The position numbers and the translations under genes were made by a program. DNA of 12,135 nucleotides. Origin: an uncultured Bacteroidales bacterium. Its GTDB lineage: Bacteria; Bacteroidota; Bacteroidia; Bacteroidales; P3. The notes under the pieces were generated by a model. It had not been told where the DNA came from, did not search any database, and saw only the letters and a program-made list of their open reading frames with translations. Location: contig CALGGY010000086.1 in the NCBI GenBank assembly GCA_937915785.1, positions 1 to 12,135 of the forward strand, in the 5' to 3' direction. This document shows positions 1 through 4,948 of the stretch, in pieces. Numbering within the stretch: position 1 is the stretch's first letter; each line of letters begins with the position of its first letter.

Positions 1-408
1 CACCTCCTGCACCGAGCTGCGGAAAACTCCCGACCAAGCTATGTTTTCGCCCGAAACGCCGAAATCCAAGCTGAACTTACGCATCATCTCGTCGGGCATG
101 CCGTGGCGCGGCGACTTGTGCACGTAGTACTGCTCGGCAAGCATCTCCTCGGCCTTTATCTGCGCCACACGGCAGATGTCGCCCTTCAGCTCAAGCTCCG
201 GCAGATTTTTCGACAAGCGTATCTCGTTTATGGCCAGCGCGATATCCTTTTGCATGGCCTCGCGACGCTTTTTCTTCTCCTGCTGCTGCACGGGATTTTG
301 AGGATTAACGGCCGCACTTTCGGGGTTCCGCATCGGAATTTGGAACGAAGTAAGGCCCACTCCAGAAAGCAGCACGACCGCAACCAACAGACATACAGTG
401 TTTTTCAT
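1..408 (-). CDS. Secreted CAP/SCP-domain protein, 5' part (runs off left edge)
   Basis: Reading the minus strand from ATG 408-406 gives 136 codons open to the window edge. Residues 1-21 look like a signal peptide: a Lys after Met, then a run of V/L/A (CLLVAVVLL) and a small-residue region. Residues 35-55 are a Q/K/R-rich linker. From about residue 58 the pattern is that of the CAP (SCP/PR1, YkwD-like) superfamily: INEIRLSKNLPELEL, then a helix with KAEEMLAEQYYVHKSPRHG and later GENIAW. The His in YVHKSP and the Glu in GENIA are two of the conserved CAP cavity residues; the second pair would lie beyond the edge. Bacterial CAP proteins are usually exported; their functions are mostly unknown, so no substrate is proposed. 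A -7 box (TATTTTTG on this strand, 445-452) lies about 37 bases upstream of the start. The gene is divergent from serC. Confidence 0.85.
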   Translation of the reverse strand, partial: MKNTVCLLVAVVLLSGVGLTSFQIPMRNPESAAVNPQNPVQQQEKKKRREAMQKDIALAINEIRLSKNLPELELKGDICRVAQIKAEEMLAEQYYVHKSPRHGMPDEMMRKFSLDFGVSGENIAWSGVFRSSVQEV

Positions 409-432
409 CGCAATTACAATTTATATCCAACA

Positions 433-450
433 TTTTTGCAACTGCAAAAA
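433..450. repeat. Perfect palindrome upstream of the CAP-domain gene
   Basis: TTTTTGCA-AC-TGCAAAAA is an 8+2+8 perfect inverted repeat. It overlaps the candidate -7 box of the leftward CAP gene (445-452), so it could be an operator, or simply a symmetric version of the TTTGCA extension often seen after Bacteroidetes -7 boxes. It is AT-rich, so chance cannot be excluded. Confidence 0.4.
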
Positions 451-452
451 TA
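445..452 (-). promoter_or_regulatory. Candidate -7 box for the CAP-domain gene
   Basis: On the minus strand this reads TATTTTTG, matching the Bacteroidetes TAnnTTTG -7 consensus. It lies 36 bases before ATG 408. There is no TTTG at the expected 19-20 base spacing upstream, so the call rests on the -7 box and its position alone. Confidence 0.35.
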
Positions 453-587
453 CAAAAATTATGCCGCAAAAAGAAGCCGCAAAACCGCCAAAAGACATAA
501 CCTATTAACAATCAACACAATACACAAATATCAACAAAAACAAGTGATAAAAAAACATAAAATGGCGGATAAAGCCAAAAAAAAACG

Positions 588-595
588 TATCTTTG
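588..595 (+). promoter_or_regulatory. Candidate serC promoter (-7 box)
   Basis: TATCTTTG matches TAnnTTTG exactly and is the same octamer found upstream of the DUF4476 gene and pdxA. No TTTG -33 box is visible 19-21 bases upstream. Transcription would start near 602, leaving a leader of about 60 bases that is very A-rich just before the serC start, as is common in Bacteroidetes. Confidence 0.55.
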
Positions 596-664
596 TACTG
601 CCGTGAAAAAGCGGCGGACAAATTTAACTAATTATAAATAAATATTTTAAACAAAAAAAACAAA

Positions 665-1774
665 ATGAAAGCATATAACTTTAACGCAGGTCCCTGCGTA
701 TTGCCGAAACAGGCAATTGAGAACACCATCAAGGCTCTCTACGACTTTGACAACACCGGCATAGGCATAGCCGAAATCAGCCACCGCACCCCCGGTTGGG
801 AAAAACTGATGGCCGACACCCGCCAGCTGTGGCGCGACCTGCTCGGCATCCCCGAAGAATACGAAGTACTGTTCCTCGGCGGCGGCGCCAGCACCCAGTT
901 TATGGCCGTTCCCGCCAACCTGTTGAACAAAAAAGCCGCCTACCTGCAGACCGGCGTTTGGGCTAAAAAAGCCGCCAAAGAAGCCAAACTCTTCGGCGAG
1001 ACCGTTATCGTGGCCAGCAGCGAGGACAAGACCTACAGCTACATCCCCAAGGGATGGACCGTTCCCGCCGACGCCGACTATTTCCACATAACAACCAACA
1101 ACACCATCTACGGCACCGAAATTCGCCGCGACATGGACGCAAGCGAAATCAACAACGTGATGCTGGTTGCCGACATGAGCTCCGACATCATGAGCCGTCC
1201 CGTTGACGTGAAAAAATACGGCCTCATCTACGGTGGCGCACAGAAAAACGTGGGACCCGCCGGCGTAACTTTCGTTATCGTACGCAAGGACATCCTCGGC
1301 AAAATCACCGACCGCCAGTACATGAACCCCCTGCCCACAATGGTGGACTACCGCACCCACGCCGCCGAAGAAGCCAAGAACATCAGCATGTTCAACACTC
1401 CTCCGGTAATCAACATCTACATGATGTACGAAACCCTGAAATGGGTCAAAGAACTTGGTGGCGTTGAAGAGATGAACAAAATCAACGTCAAGAAGAGCAA
1501 CCTCCTGTACGAAGAGATTGACCGCAACAGCATGTTCATCGGAACCGCCGAAAAAGAAAGCCGCTCCATAATGAACCACTGTTTTGTGATGGCTCCCGGC
1601 TACGAGGACAAACAGGACGCTTTCATGGCTTTCGCCAAAGAACGCGGCATGGTGGGCATCAAAGGACACCGCAGCGTAGGCGGCTTCCGCGCCAGCCTGT
1701 ACAACGCCTGCCCCATCGAAGCTGTCGAGGCTCTCGTTCAGTGCATGCAAGATTTTGAAAGACAAAACAAATAG
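665..1774 (+). CDS. serC: Phosphoserine aminotransferase
   Basis: 369 residues, a usual length for SerC (EC 2.6.1.52). It transfers an amino group from glutamate to 3-phosphohydroxypyruvate in serine synthesis, and the same enzyme acts on the 4-phosphoerythronate-derived 2-oxo acid in the DXP-dependent vitamin B6 pathway. Visible signatures: NFNAGPCVLP at 5-14, EISHR at 37-41, the phosphate/PLP-binding GGGAST at 72-77, TTNNTIYGTE at 143-152, the PLP lysine in GGAQKNVGPAG (Lys194), and GHRSVGGFRASLYNA at 334-348 carrying the substrate-binding arginines. The start is the first ATG after the promoter and gives the conserved N-terminus. It is soluble and cytosolic. The next gene of the pathway, serA, is 493 bases downstream, separated only by the four-helix bundle segment; there is no terminator between them, so read-through into serA is likely. 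Confidence 0.97.
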   Translation: MKAYNFNAGPCVLPKQAIENTIKALYDFDNTGIGIAEISHRTPGWEKLMADTRQLWRDLLGIPEEYEVLFLGGGASTQFMAVPANLLNKKAAYLQTGVWAKKAAKEAKLFGETVIVASSEDKTYSYIPKGWTVPADADYFHITTNNTIYGTEIRRDMDASEINNVMLVADMSSDIMSRPVDVKKYGLIYGGAQKNVGPAGVTFVIVRKDILGKITDRQYMNPLPTMVDYRTHAAEEAKNISMFNTPPVINIYMMYETLKWVKELGGVEEMNKINVKKSNLLYEEIDRNSMFIGTAEKESRSIMNHCFVMAPGYEDKQDAFMAFAKERGMVGIKGHRSVGGFRASLYNACPIEAVEALVQCMQDFERQNK

Positions 1775-1780
1775 TTTTGT

Positions 1781-1808
1781 AGTGATCTGCGAACTGTGAT
1801 CAGTGATA
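1781..1808 (+). repeat. Heptamer tandem array, left arm (consensus WGTGATC)
   Basis: Four consecutive 7-base units: AGTGATC, TGCGAAC, TGTGATC, AGTGATA. It begins 6 bases after the serC stop. Bases 1791-1806 (GAACTGTGATCAGTGA) recur as an exact reverse complement at 2238-2253 on the other side of the four-helix bundle gene. One reverse-oriented unit (GTTCACA, 1822-1828) follows and can pair with the array (CTGTGA 1794-1799 with TCACAG 1824-1829). Confidence 0.85.
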
Positions 1809-1852
1809 AAGAACGGTTATAGTTCACAGATTTCATTTTTTTTCACAACGCT

Positions 1853-2146
1853 ATGCACCATCGCGATTTAAACGTCTGGAAAGAAAGTATAAAACTCGTA
1901 AAAAAAGCATATACTCTTTCCGCCGACTTCCCGACATCGGAACAGTTCGGTTTGACTTCGCAGTTCAGGCGTGCAGTGGTTTCAATACCGTCCAACATAG
2001 CCGAAGGTTGTGGCAGAAACAGCGACAAAGAACTCATACGATTCTGCTGGATAGCAATGGGCTCACTGTCGGAAGTGGATACCCAACTGGTAATAGCCAA
2101 GGAGTTGGGATATGTAAACGACGCAAAAAAATTGATGCGAGCATAA
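1853..2146 (+). CDS. Four-helix bundle protein, S23/IVS family, cut short by a frameshift
   Basis: 97 codons from ATG 1853 to TAA 2144-2146. The sequence fits the 23S rRNA-intervening-sequence / four helix bundle family (TIGR02436, PF05635 type): RDLNVWKESIKL at 4-15, FPTSEQFGLTSQFRRA at 26-41, the hallmark SIPSNIAEGCGR at 44-55, and IAMGSLSEVDTQLVIAKELGY at 67-87. Family members usually have about 115-120 residues; this frame stops inside helix 4. The missing helix is found intact in the next frame (2132-2208), and one extra A in the A7 run 2125-2131 would join them into about 118 residues. Family members are encoded in 23S rRNA intervening sequences or as stand-alone genes, and Avd of diversity-generating retroelements shares the fold; no reverse transcriptase or variable repeat is present here. 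The function of stand-alone copies is unknown. It sits between serC and serA inside inverted heptamer arrays, which suggests insertion. No promoter with both boxes precedes it (TAGTTTTG at 1772-1779 lacks a spaced -33 box). Confidence 0.85.
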   Translation: MHHRDLNVWKESIKLVKKAYTLSADFPTSEQFGLTSQFRRAVVSIPSNIAEGCGRNSDKELIRFCWIAMGSLSEVDTQLVIAKELGYVNDAKKLMRA

Positions 2147-2208
2147 GCAATGTGAGAAAGTTATTGTCAGGATTCATTAATTATTTAGAAAACAAACAGA
2201 ACTGTTGA
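2132..2208 (+). pseudogene. Detached fourth helix of the four-helix bundle gene
   Basis: In the frame that runs to TGA 2206-2208 this stretch encodes about 25 residues, including SISNVRKLLSGFINYLE, which has the amphipathic pattern and the (K/R)-L-L-x-G-(F/L)-I-x-Y-L ending typical of the C-terminus of this family. It is out of frame by one base relative to the upstream part, with the shift point at the A7 run 2125-2131. It could be a decayed gene, a sequencing error in a homopolymer, or a product made by slippage. Confidence 0.7.
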
Positions 2209-2221
2209 AAGGCGAACCCTT

Positions 2222-2256
2222 GATTACAGATCACAGCTCACTGATCACAGTTCACT
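2222..2256 (-). repeat. Heptamer tandem array, right arm (inverted relative to left arm)
   Basis: Five consecutive 7-base units read on the plus strand: GATTACA, GATCACA, GCTCACT, GATCACA, GTTCACT. On the minus strand these are the same WGTGATC-type unit as the left arm, so the two arrays form inverted flanks around the four-helix bundle gene. Bases 2238-2253 are the exact reverse complement of 1791-1806. The array ends 11 bases before the serA start. Confidence 0.85.
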
Positions 2257-2267
2257 AATTATTAATC

Positions 2268-3188
2268 ATGAAAGTATTAGTTGCAACAGAAAAACCGTTT
2301 GCCAAAGTGGCAGTTGACGGTATCAAGAAAATAGTAGAGGAAAACGGCTACGAGTTTGCCCTCCTCGAAAAATACACCGATGTGAACGACCTTTACAAAG
2401 CCGTGGCCGACGTTGACGCCATGATCGTTCGTTCCGACAAAGTTACCAAAGAAGTGATAGACCACGCCAAGAACCTAAAAATAGTGGTTCGCGCCGGCGC
2501 CGGCTTCGACAACCTCGACCTCGAGGCCTGCACAGCCCGAGGCATTGTGGCCATGAACACCCCTGGCCAGAACAGCAACGCCGTTGCCGAACTGGTGATG
2601 GGTATGCTCGTTTACGCCGTGCGTAATTTCTACAACGGCAAGAGCGGCTCCGAACTTATGGGCAAAAAACTCGGCATACTCGCTTTCGGCAACGTGGGAC
2701 GCAACGTGGCCCGCATAGCCAAAGGCTTCGGTATGGACGTTTACGCCTACGACGCATTCCTCAGCGCCGACCAGATCAACGCCAGCGGCATGGCCAAAGC
2801 AGTGGCTAACCAAGAGGCCCTGTTCGAGACCTGCGACGTGGTAAGCCTCCACATCCCCGCCACCGCCGAAACAAAACAAAGCATCAACTACAACCTCGTT
2901 GGCAAGATGCACAAAGGCGGCATACTGGTAAACAGCGCGCGTAAGGAAGTCATCGACGAAGCCGGTCTGCTGAAGCTCATGGCCGAACGCACCGACCTCA
3001 AATACATCACAGACATAATGCCCGACGCCAACGACGAATTCGCAAAATTCGAAGGCCGCTACTTCGCCACACCTAAAAAAATGGGTGCCCAGACCGAAGA
3101 AGCCAACATCAACGCCGGCATCGCTGCCGCTAACCAGATTGCCGATTTCTTCAAAACCGGCAACAAAAAATTCCAAGTGAACAAATAA
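2268..3188 (+). CDS. serA: D-3-phosphoglycerate dehydrogenase, short lysine-type
   Basis: 306 residues with a single D-2-hydroxyacid dehydrogenase core and no C-terminal ACT/ASB regulatory domains. It oxidises 3-phosphoglycerate to 3-phosphohydroxypyruvate with NAD+, the entry step of serine synthesis (EC 1.1.1.95). Visible signs: VVRAGAGFDNLDLEA at 73-87, the nucleotide-binding turn AFGNVGRNVA at 139-148 (Ala in place of the first Gly), the acidic residue Asp162 after beta-2 that favours NAD+, and the active-site arginine in VNSAR (Arg225). Where most family members have the catalytic His in TPHxG, this one has TPKKMGAQTEEAN (268-280), as in the 'type K' enzymes described from Entamoeba and seen in Bacteroidetes, in which Lys replaces His. 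Lack of ACT domains implies no serine feedback of the E. coli kind. The neighbour serC supports SerA over other family members; a 4-phosphoerythronate dehydrogenase (PdxB-like) side role is possible but unproven. A hairpin terminator follows. Confidence 0.93.
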   Translation: MKVLVATEKPFAKVAVDGIKKIVEENGYEFALLEKYTDVNDLYKAVADVDAMIVRSDKVTKEVIDHAKNLKIVVRAGAGFDNLDLEACTARGIVAMNTPGQNSNAVAELVMGMLVYAVRNFYNGKSGSELMGKKLGILAFGNVGRNVARIAKGFGMDVYAYDAFLSADQINASGMAKAVANQEALFETCDVVSLHIPATAETKQSINYNLVGKMHKGGILVNSARKEVIDEAGLLKLMAERTDLKYITDIMPDANDEFAKFEGRYFATPKKMGAQTEEANINAGIAAANQIADFFKTGNKKFQVNK

Positions 3189-3214
3189 TTTTTGATTTTT
3201 TTTCATCACACCAT

Positions 3215-3247
3215 GGGAGGACCGCCAAAACAGTTGTCCTCCCTTTT
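3215..3247 (+). terminator. Intrinsic terminator of the serC-serA unit
   Basis: Perfect 8-bp stem GGGAGGAC (3215-3222) / GTCCTCCC (3236-3243) with a 13-base loop, followed by TTTT. It begins 26 bases after the serA stop. The U tract is short, so strength is uncertain. Confidence 0.75.
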
Positions 3248-3254
3248 AAAAAAC

Positions 3255-3327
3255 GGGGCATTAGCTCATCAGGTAGAGCGTTTCGTTCGCAACGAAAAGG
3301 TAGGCGGTTCGACTCCGCCATGCTCCA
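3255..3327 (+). tRNA. tRNA-Ala (anticodon CGC)
   Basis: A full cloverleaf of 73 bases can be folded. The acceptor GGGGCAT (3255-3261) pairs with ATGCTCC (3320-3326) and includes G3-U70, the alanine identity pair. The D stem is GCTC/GAGC (3264-3267, 3276-3279). The anticodon stem TTTCG/CGAAA encloses the loop TTCGCAA (3286-3292), with anticodon CGC reading GCG. The T stem GGCGG/CCGCC encloses TTCGACT (3308-3314). The discriminator is A3327. The following bases are CAA, so CCA is not encoded and must be added by CCA transferase. It begins only 11 bases after the stem of the serA terminator, so it may be processed from read-through transcripts. Confidence 0.96.
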
Positions 3328-3453
3328 CAATCTATGCTGACAGTTGATTGTTTAATCGCCGAATTTCCGGGGATTAAGAAGTTCCCAGTGGGCAAATGTC
3401 AGATATCCCCATATAAAACTTTCCATTTTTTTTTCAATTATACAGATTTTTTG

Positions 3454-3461
3454 TATCTTTG
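3454..3461 (+). promoter_or_regulatory. Candidate promoter of the DUF4476 gene (-7 box)
   Basis: TATCTTTG, an exact TAnnTTTG match followed by CA. The expected -33 position (about 3430-3434) is only a T run. A start of transcription near 3468 leaves a leader of about 40 bases. The segment between the tRNA and this box (3328-3453) holds no gene; it contains GGGGAT (3369-3374) and ATCCCC (3405-3410), which could pair but are not followed by a U run. Confidence 0.55.
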
Positions 3462-3506
3462 CATCATATTTCACCAAATATGTCAAACTTCTAAAACCAA
3501 AATTCC

Positions 3507-4571
3507 ATGGGATTGATACGAGCAATTGCCAAAGCACTTTTCAGTAGCAGCACAAAGAAAATAATCAGTATACAATCCACCGGGGGACTGAAATTCTGGG
3601 TATATCTGGACAACATACTCCAAAACTCCCATTCCGAGTCGTCAATTTCAATTATCGACATACCCGTTGACGAAGATGCCCGGTCGCTGCTGGAAATCAC
3701 CATCGACTATGGCAACGGCACCATTGCCAAATCGAAAGCCGAAAAAGTGGTGCTTACATCCACACACAAATACTACACCGTGAAAGCTGATAAAAAGAAA
3801 ATTGTGCTGAAAAGCGCACGTGCTTTCGAAGTGGAAGTGGAAGAAAAATGCAAAGGCGTAAAACCCCAATACGACGATGATGAAACATCGAAAACATCAA
3901 GAAAACAACCGGCACAAAAAAGTGCCACGGCAGCCAAACCCCAAGCAGAAAAAGTCACGCCCGCATCACCTTCAAGATTTTGCAGCAAAAGCAAATTCGA
4001 TGAACTTATGGCCACCGTAAAAGAGCAACACACCGATGAAAAACGAAAAGCTGCCATAAAAAAGATTATCTCAACAAACAATCTGAAATCTTCGCAACTT
4101 GCTGAATTGGTGGAAATACTGTACTTTGAAGAAGACAAATTCGAAATGTTGAAATACGCTTTTGCAAAAAGCAACGACAAAAAGAATTTTTCCAAAACAC
4201 TAACCATCCTCAGCTACGACGAAAATCGAGAATATTTTCTCAATAAAATGGAGAAAGAAAAGAAAACGACAAAACCCAATCCACCATCAAAACCAAAAGA
4301 AAAAAGCCAAATCGACGAATATGTCGAAGCCGTAAAAGCCCTTCACAACCAAGAAGAGATGAAAAAGGCCATAAAGAAAATCATTTCAGCCAACAAACTA
4401 ACTGCCTCCCAAATAAAACAACTTGTTTCTATCGTAATTTTCGACAAGGACAAATTAGAGTTGCTAAAATTTGCCTATCACTATTGCAAGGACAAAAAAA
4501 ACTATATCAAAACCGCTTCGATTTTAACTCTTTCATCAGACAAAAAACAGATTTTAGAAATGGTTGAGTGA
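3507..4571 (+). CDS. Protein with two tandem DUF4476 domains
   Basis: 354 residues. Residues 19-113 resemble the beta-rich N-terminal region found in front of DUF4476 in Bacteroidetes proteins (ISIQSTGGLKFWVYLDNILQN, then IDIPVDEDARSLLEITIDYGNG and a KADKKKIVLKS strand). Residues 118-160 are a low-complexity K/S/T/P/A linker. Residues 161-248 and 266-354 are two copies of the helical DUF4476 (PF14771) unit. Each has the F/I-D-E-x-x-x-x-V-K start, AIKKIIS, a SQL/SQI-x-x-L-V helix, a D-K-F/L-E-L/M-L-K-x-A segment, and D-K-K-N-F/Y near the end. Another K/P-rich linker (249-265) separates them. Most DUF4476 proteins I know carry signal peptides; this N-terminus (MGLIRAIAKALFSSS) is short and amphipathic with no clear cleavage site, so the protein may stay inside. 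The start is forced by an in-frame TAA at 3492-3494. The gene is more A-rich than its neighbours, mostly from AAA codons. Function unknown. Confidence 0.85.
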   Translation: MGLIRAIAKALFSSSTKKIISIQSTGGLKFWVYLDNILQNSHSESSISIIDIPVDEDARSLLEITIDYGNGTIAKSKAEKVVLTSTHKYYTVKADKKKIVLKSARAFEVEVEEKCKGVKPQYDDDETSKTSRKQPAQKSATAAKPQAEKVTPASPSRFCSKSKFDELMATVKEQHTDEKRKAAIKKIISTNNLKSSQLAELVEILYFEEDKFEMLKYAFAKSNDKKNFSKTLTILSYDENREYFLNKMEKEKKTTKPNPPSKPKEKSQIDEYVEAVKALHNQEEMKKAIKKIISANKLTASQIKQLVSIVIFDKDKLELLKFAYHYCKDKKNYIKTASILTLSSDKKQILEMVE

Positions 4572-4839
4572 CTAGCACAGGCACATTTTTTTCCTCCACA
4601 CTGTACCCGAATCTGCATATACATTCCACACACACCACTTTGAGCGATTCTACCGTTTTGGCGGCGCTTTCGATGTGGTAGTCCTCCGACCGCAACTTAC
4701 GCACTGATCTGCGCTGTGAAGTTGCGGCGGGGCAAGACACCACGACAATTACCAAGCACTGCCTTGTAGTCAATGCAGACCATATTTTTTCAAACCACAA
4801 CCACACCGAAGCCATTTTTTCAAACTAAAGAACAAACCA
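4572..4839. other. Gene-free stretch between the DUF4476 gene and the pdxA promoter
   Basis: I see no gene here that I can support. Both strands have stop-interrupted or unconvincing frames; the longest (minus strand, overlapping the end of the DUF4476 gene) resembles nothing I know. A GC-rich core (about 4650-4740) stands out against AT-rich flanks and holds the hairpin at 4690-4727. A short direct repeat, CCAT(a/t)TTTTTCAAAC-like, occurs around 4778-4797 and 4812-4825. Confidence 0.6.
4690..4727. repeat. Strong imperfect hairpin in the gene-free stretch
   Basis: CCGCAACTT (4690-4698) pairs perfectly with AAGTTGCGG (4719-4727). Inside, CGCA (4700-4703) pairs with TGCG (4710-4713) across the loop CTGATC, leaving a one-base and a five-base bulge. 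No U run follows on either strand, so it is not a typical terminator. The loop region TGATCTGCG also occurs at 1783-1791 in the left heptamer array. Confidence 0.55.
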
Positions 4840-4871
4840 TTTGCCCATTAGCAAAAAAAATCGTATCTTTG
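4840..4871 (+). promoter_or_regulatory. pdxA-polA promoter
   Basis: TTTG (4840-4843), a 20-base spacer, then TATCTTTG (4864-4871): a full match to the Bacteroidetes sigma-ABfr-type promoter (TTTG, 19-21 bases, TAnnTTTG). Transcription is expected to begin at about 4877-4879, roughly 70 bases before the pdxA start. Confidence 0.8.
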
Positions 4872-4876
4872 CAGAT

Positions 4877-4917
4877 TGGCAAAAAAGGTGGCATTTGTGC
4901 AAAAACACCCTTTGCCA
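4877..4917 (+). promoter_or_regulatory. Hairpin at the 5' end of the pdxA mRNA
   Basis: TGGCAAA (4877-4883) pairs with TTTGCCA (4911-4917), and GGTG (4887-4890) pairs with CACC (4906-4909) across a small internal loop (AAA versus C). The stem starts at the predicted transcription start, so it would form the very 5' end of the transcript. No known riboswitch class is recognised. It could stabilise the mRNA or be a regulatory leader. Confidence 0.5.
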
Positions 4918-4948
4918 GCTACATAACACACAATAAAACCAACGCATT

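Noticed and set aside
1772..1779. TAGTTTTG as a promoter for the four-helix bundle gene
   Set aside because: It overlaps the serC stop and the nearest TTTG is only 14 bases upstream, too close for a -33 box.
1853..2208. Diversity-generating retroelement accessory gene (avd)
   Set aside because: The fold family is shared, but there is no reverse transcriptase, template repeat or variable target gene in the window.
1853..2208. 23S rRNA intervening sequence
   Set aside because: The gene sits between serC and serA; no rRNA sequence is present on either side.
3369..3410. Terminator after tRNA-Ala
   Set aside because: GGGGAT/ATCCCC can pair but the loop is 30 bases and no U run follows.
4507..4815. 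Minus-strand open frame of about 100 codons between the DUF4476 gene and pdxA
   Set aside because: It overlaps the 3' end of the DUF4476 gene, has no promoter, resembles no family I know, and part of it is created by the hairpin at 4690-4727.
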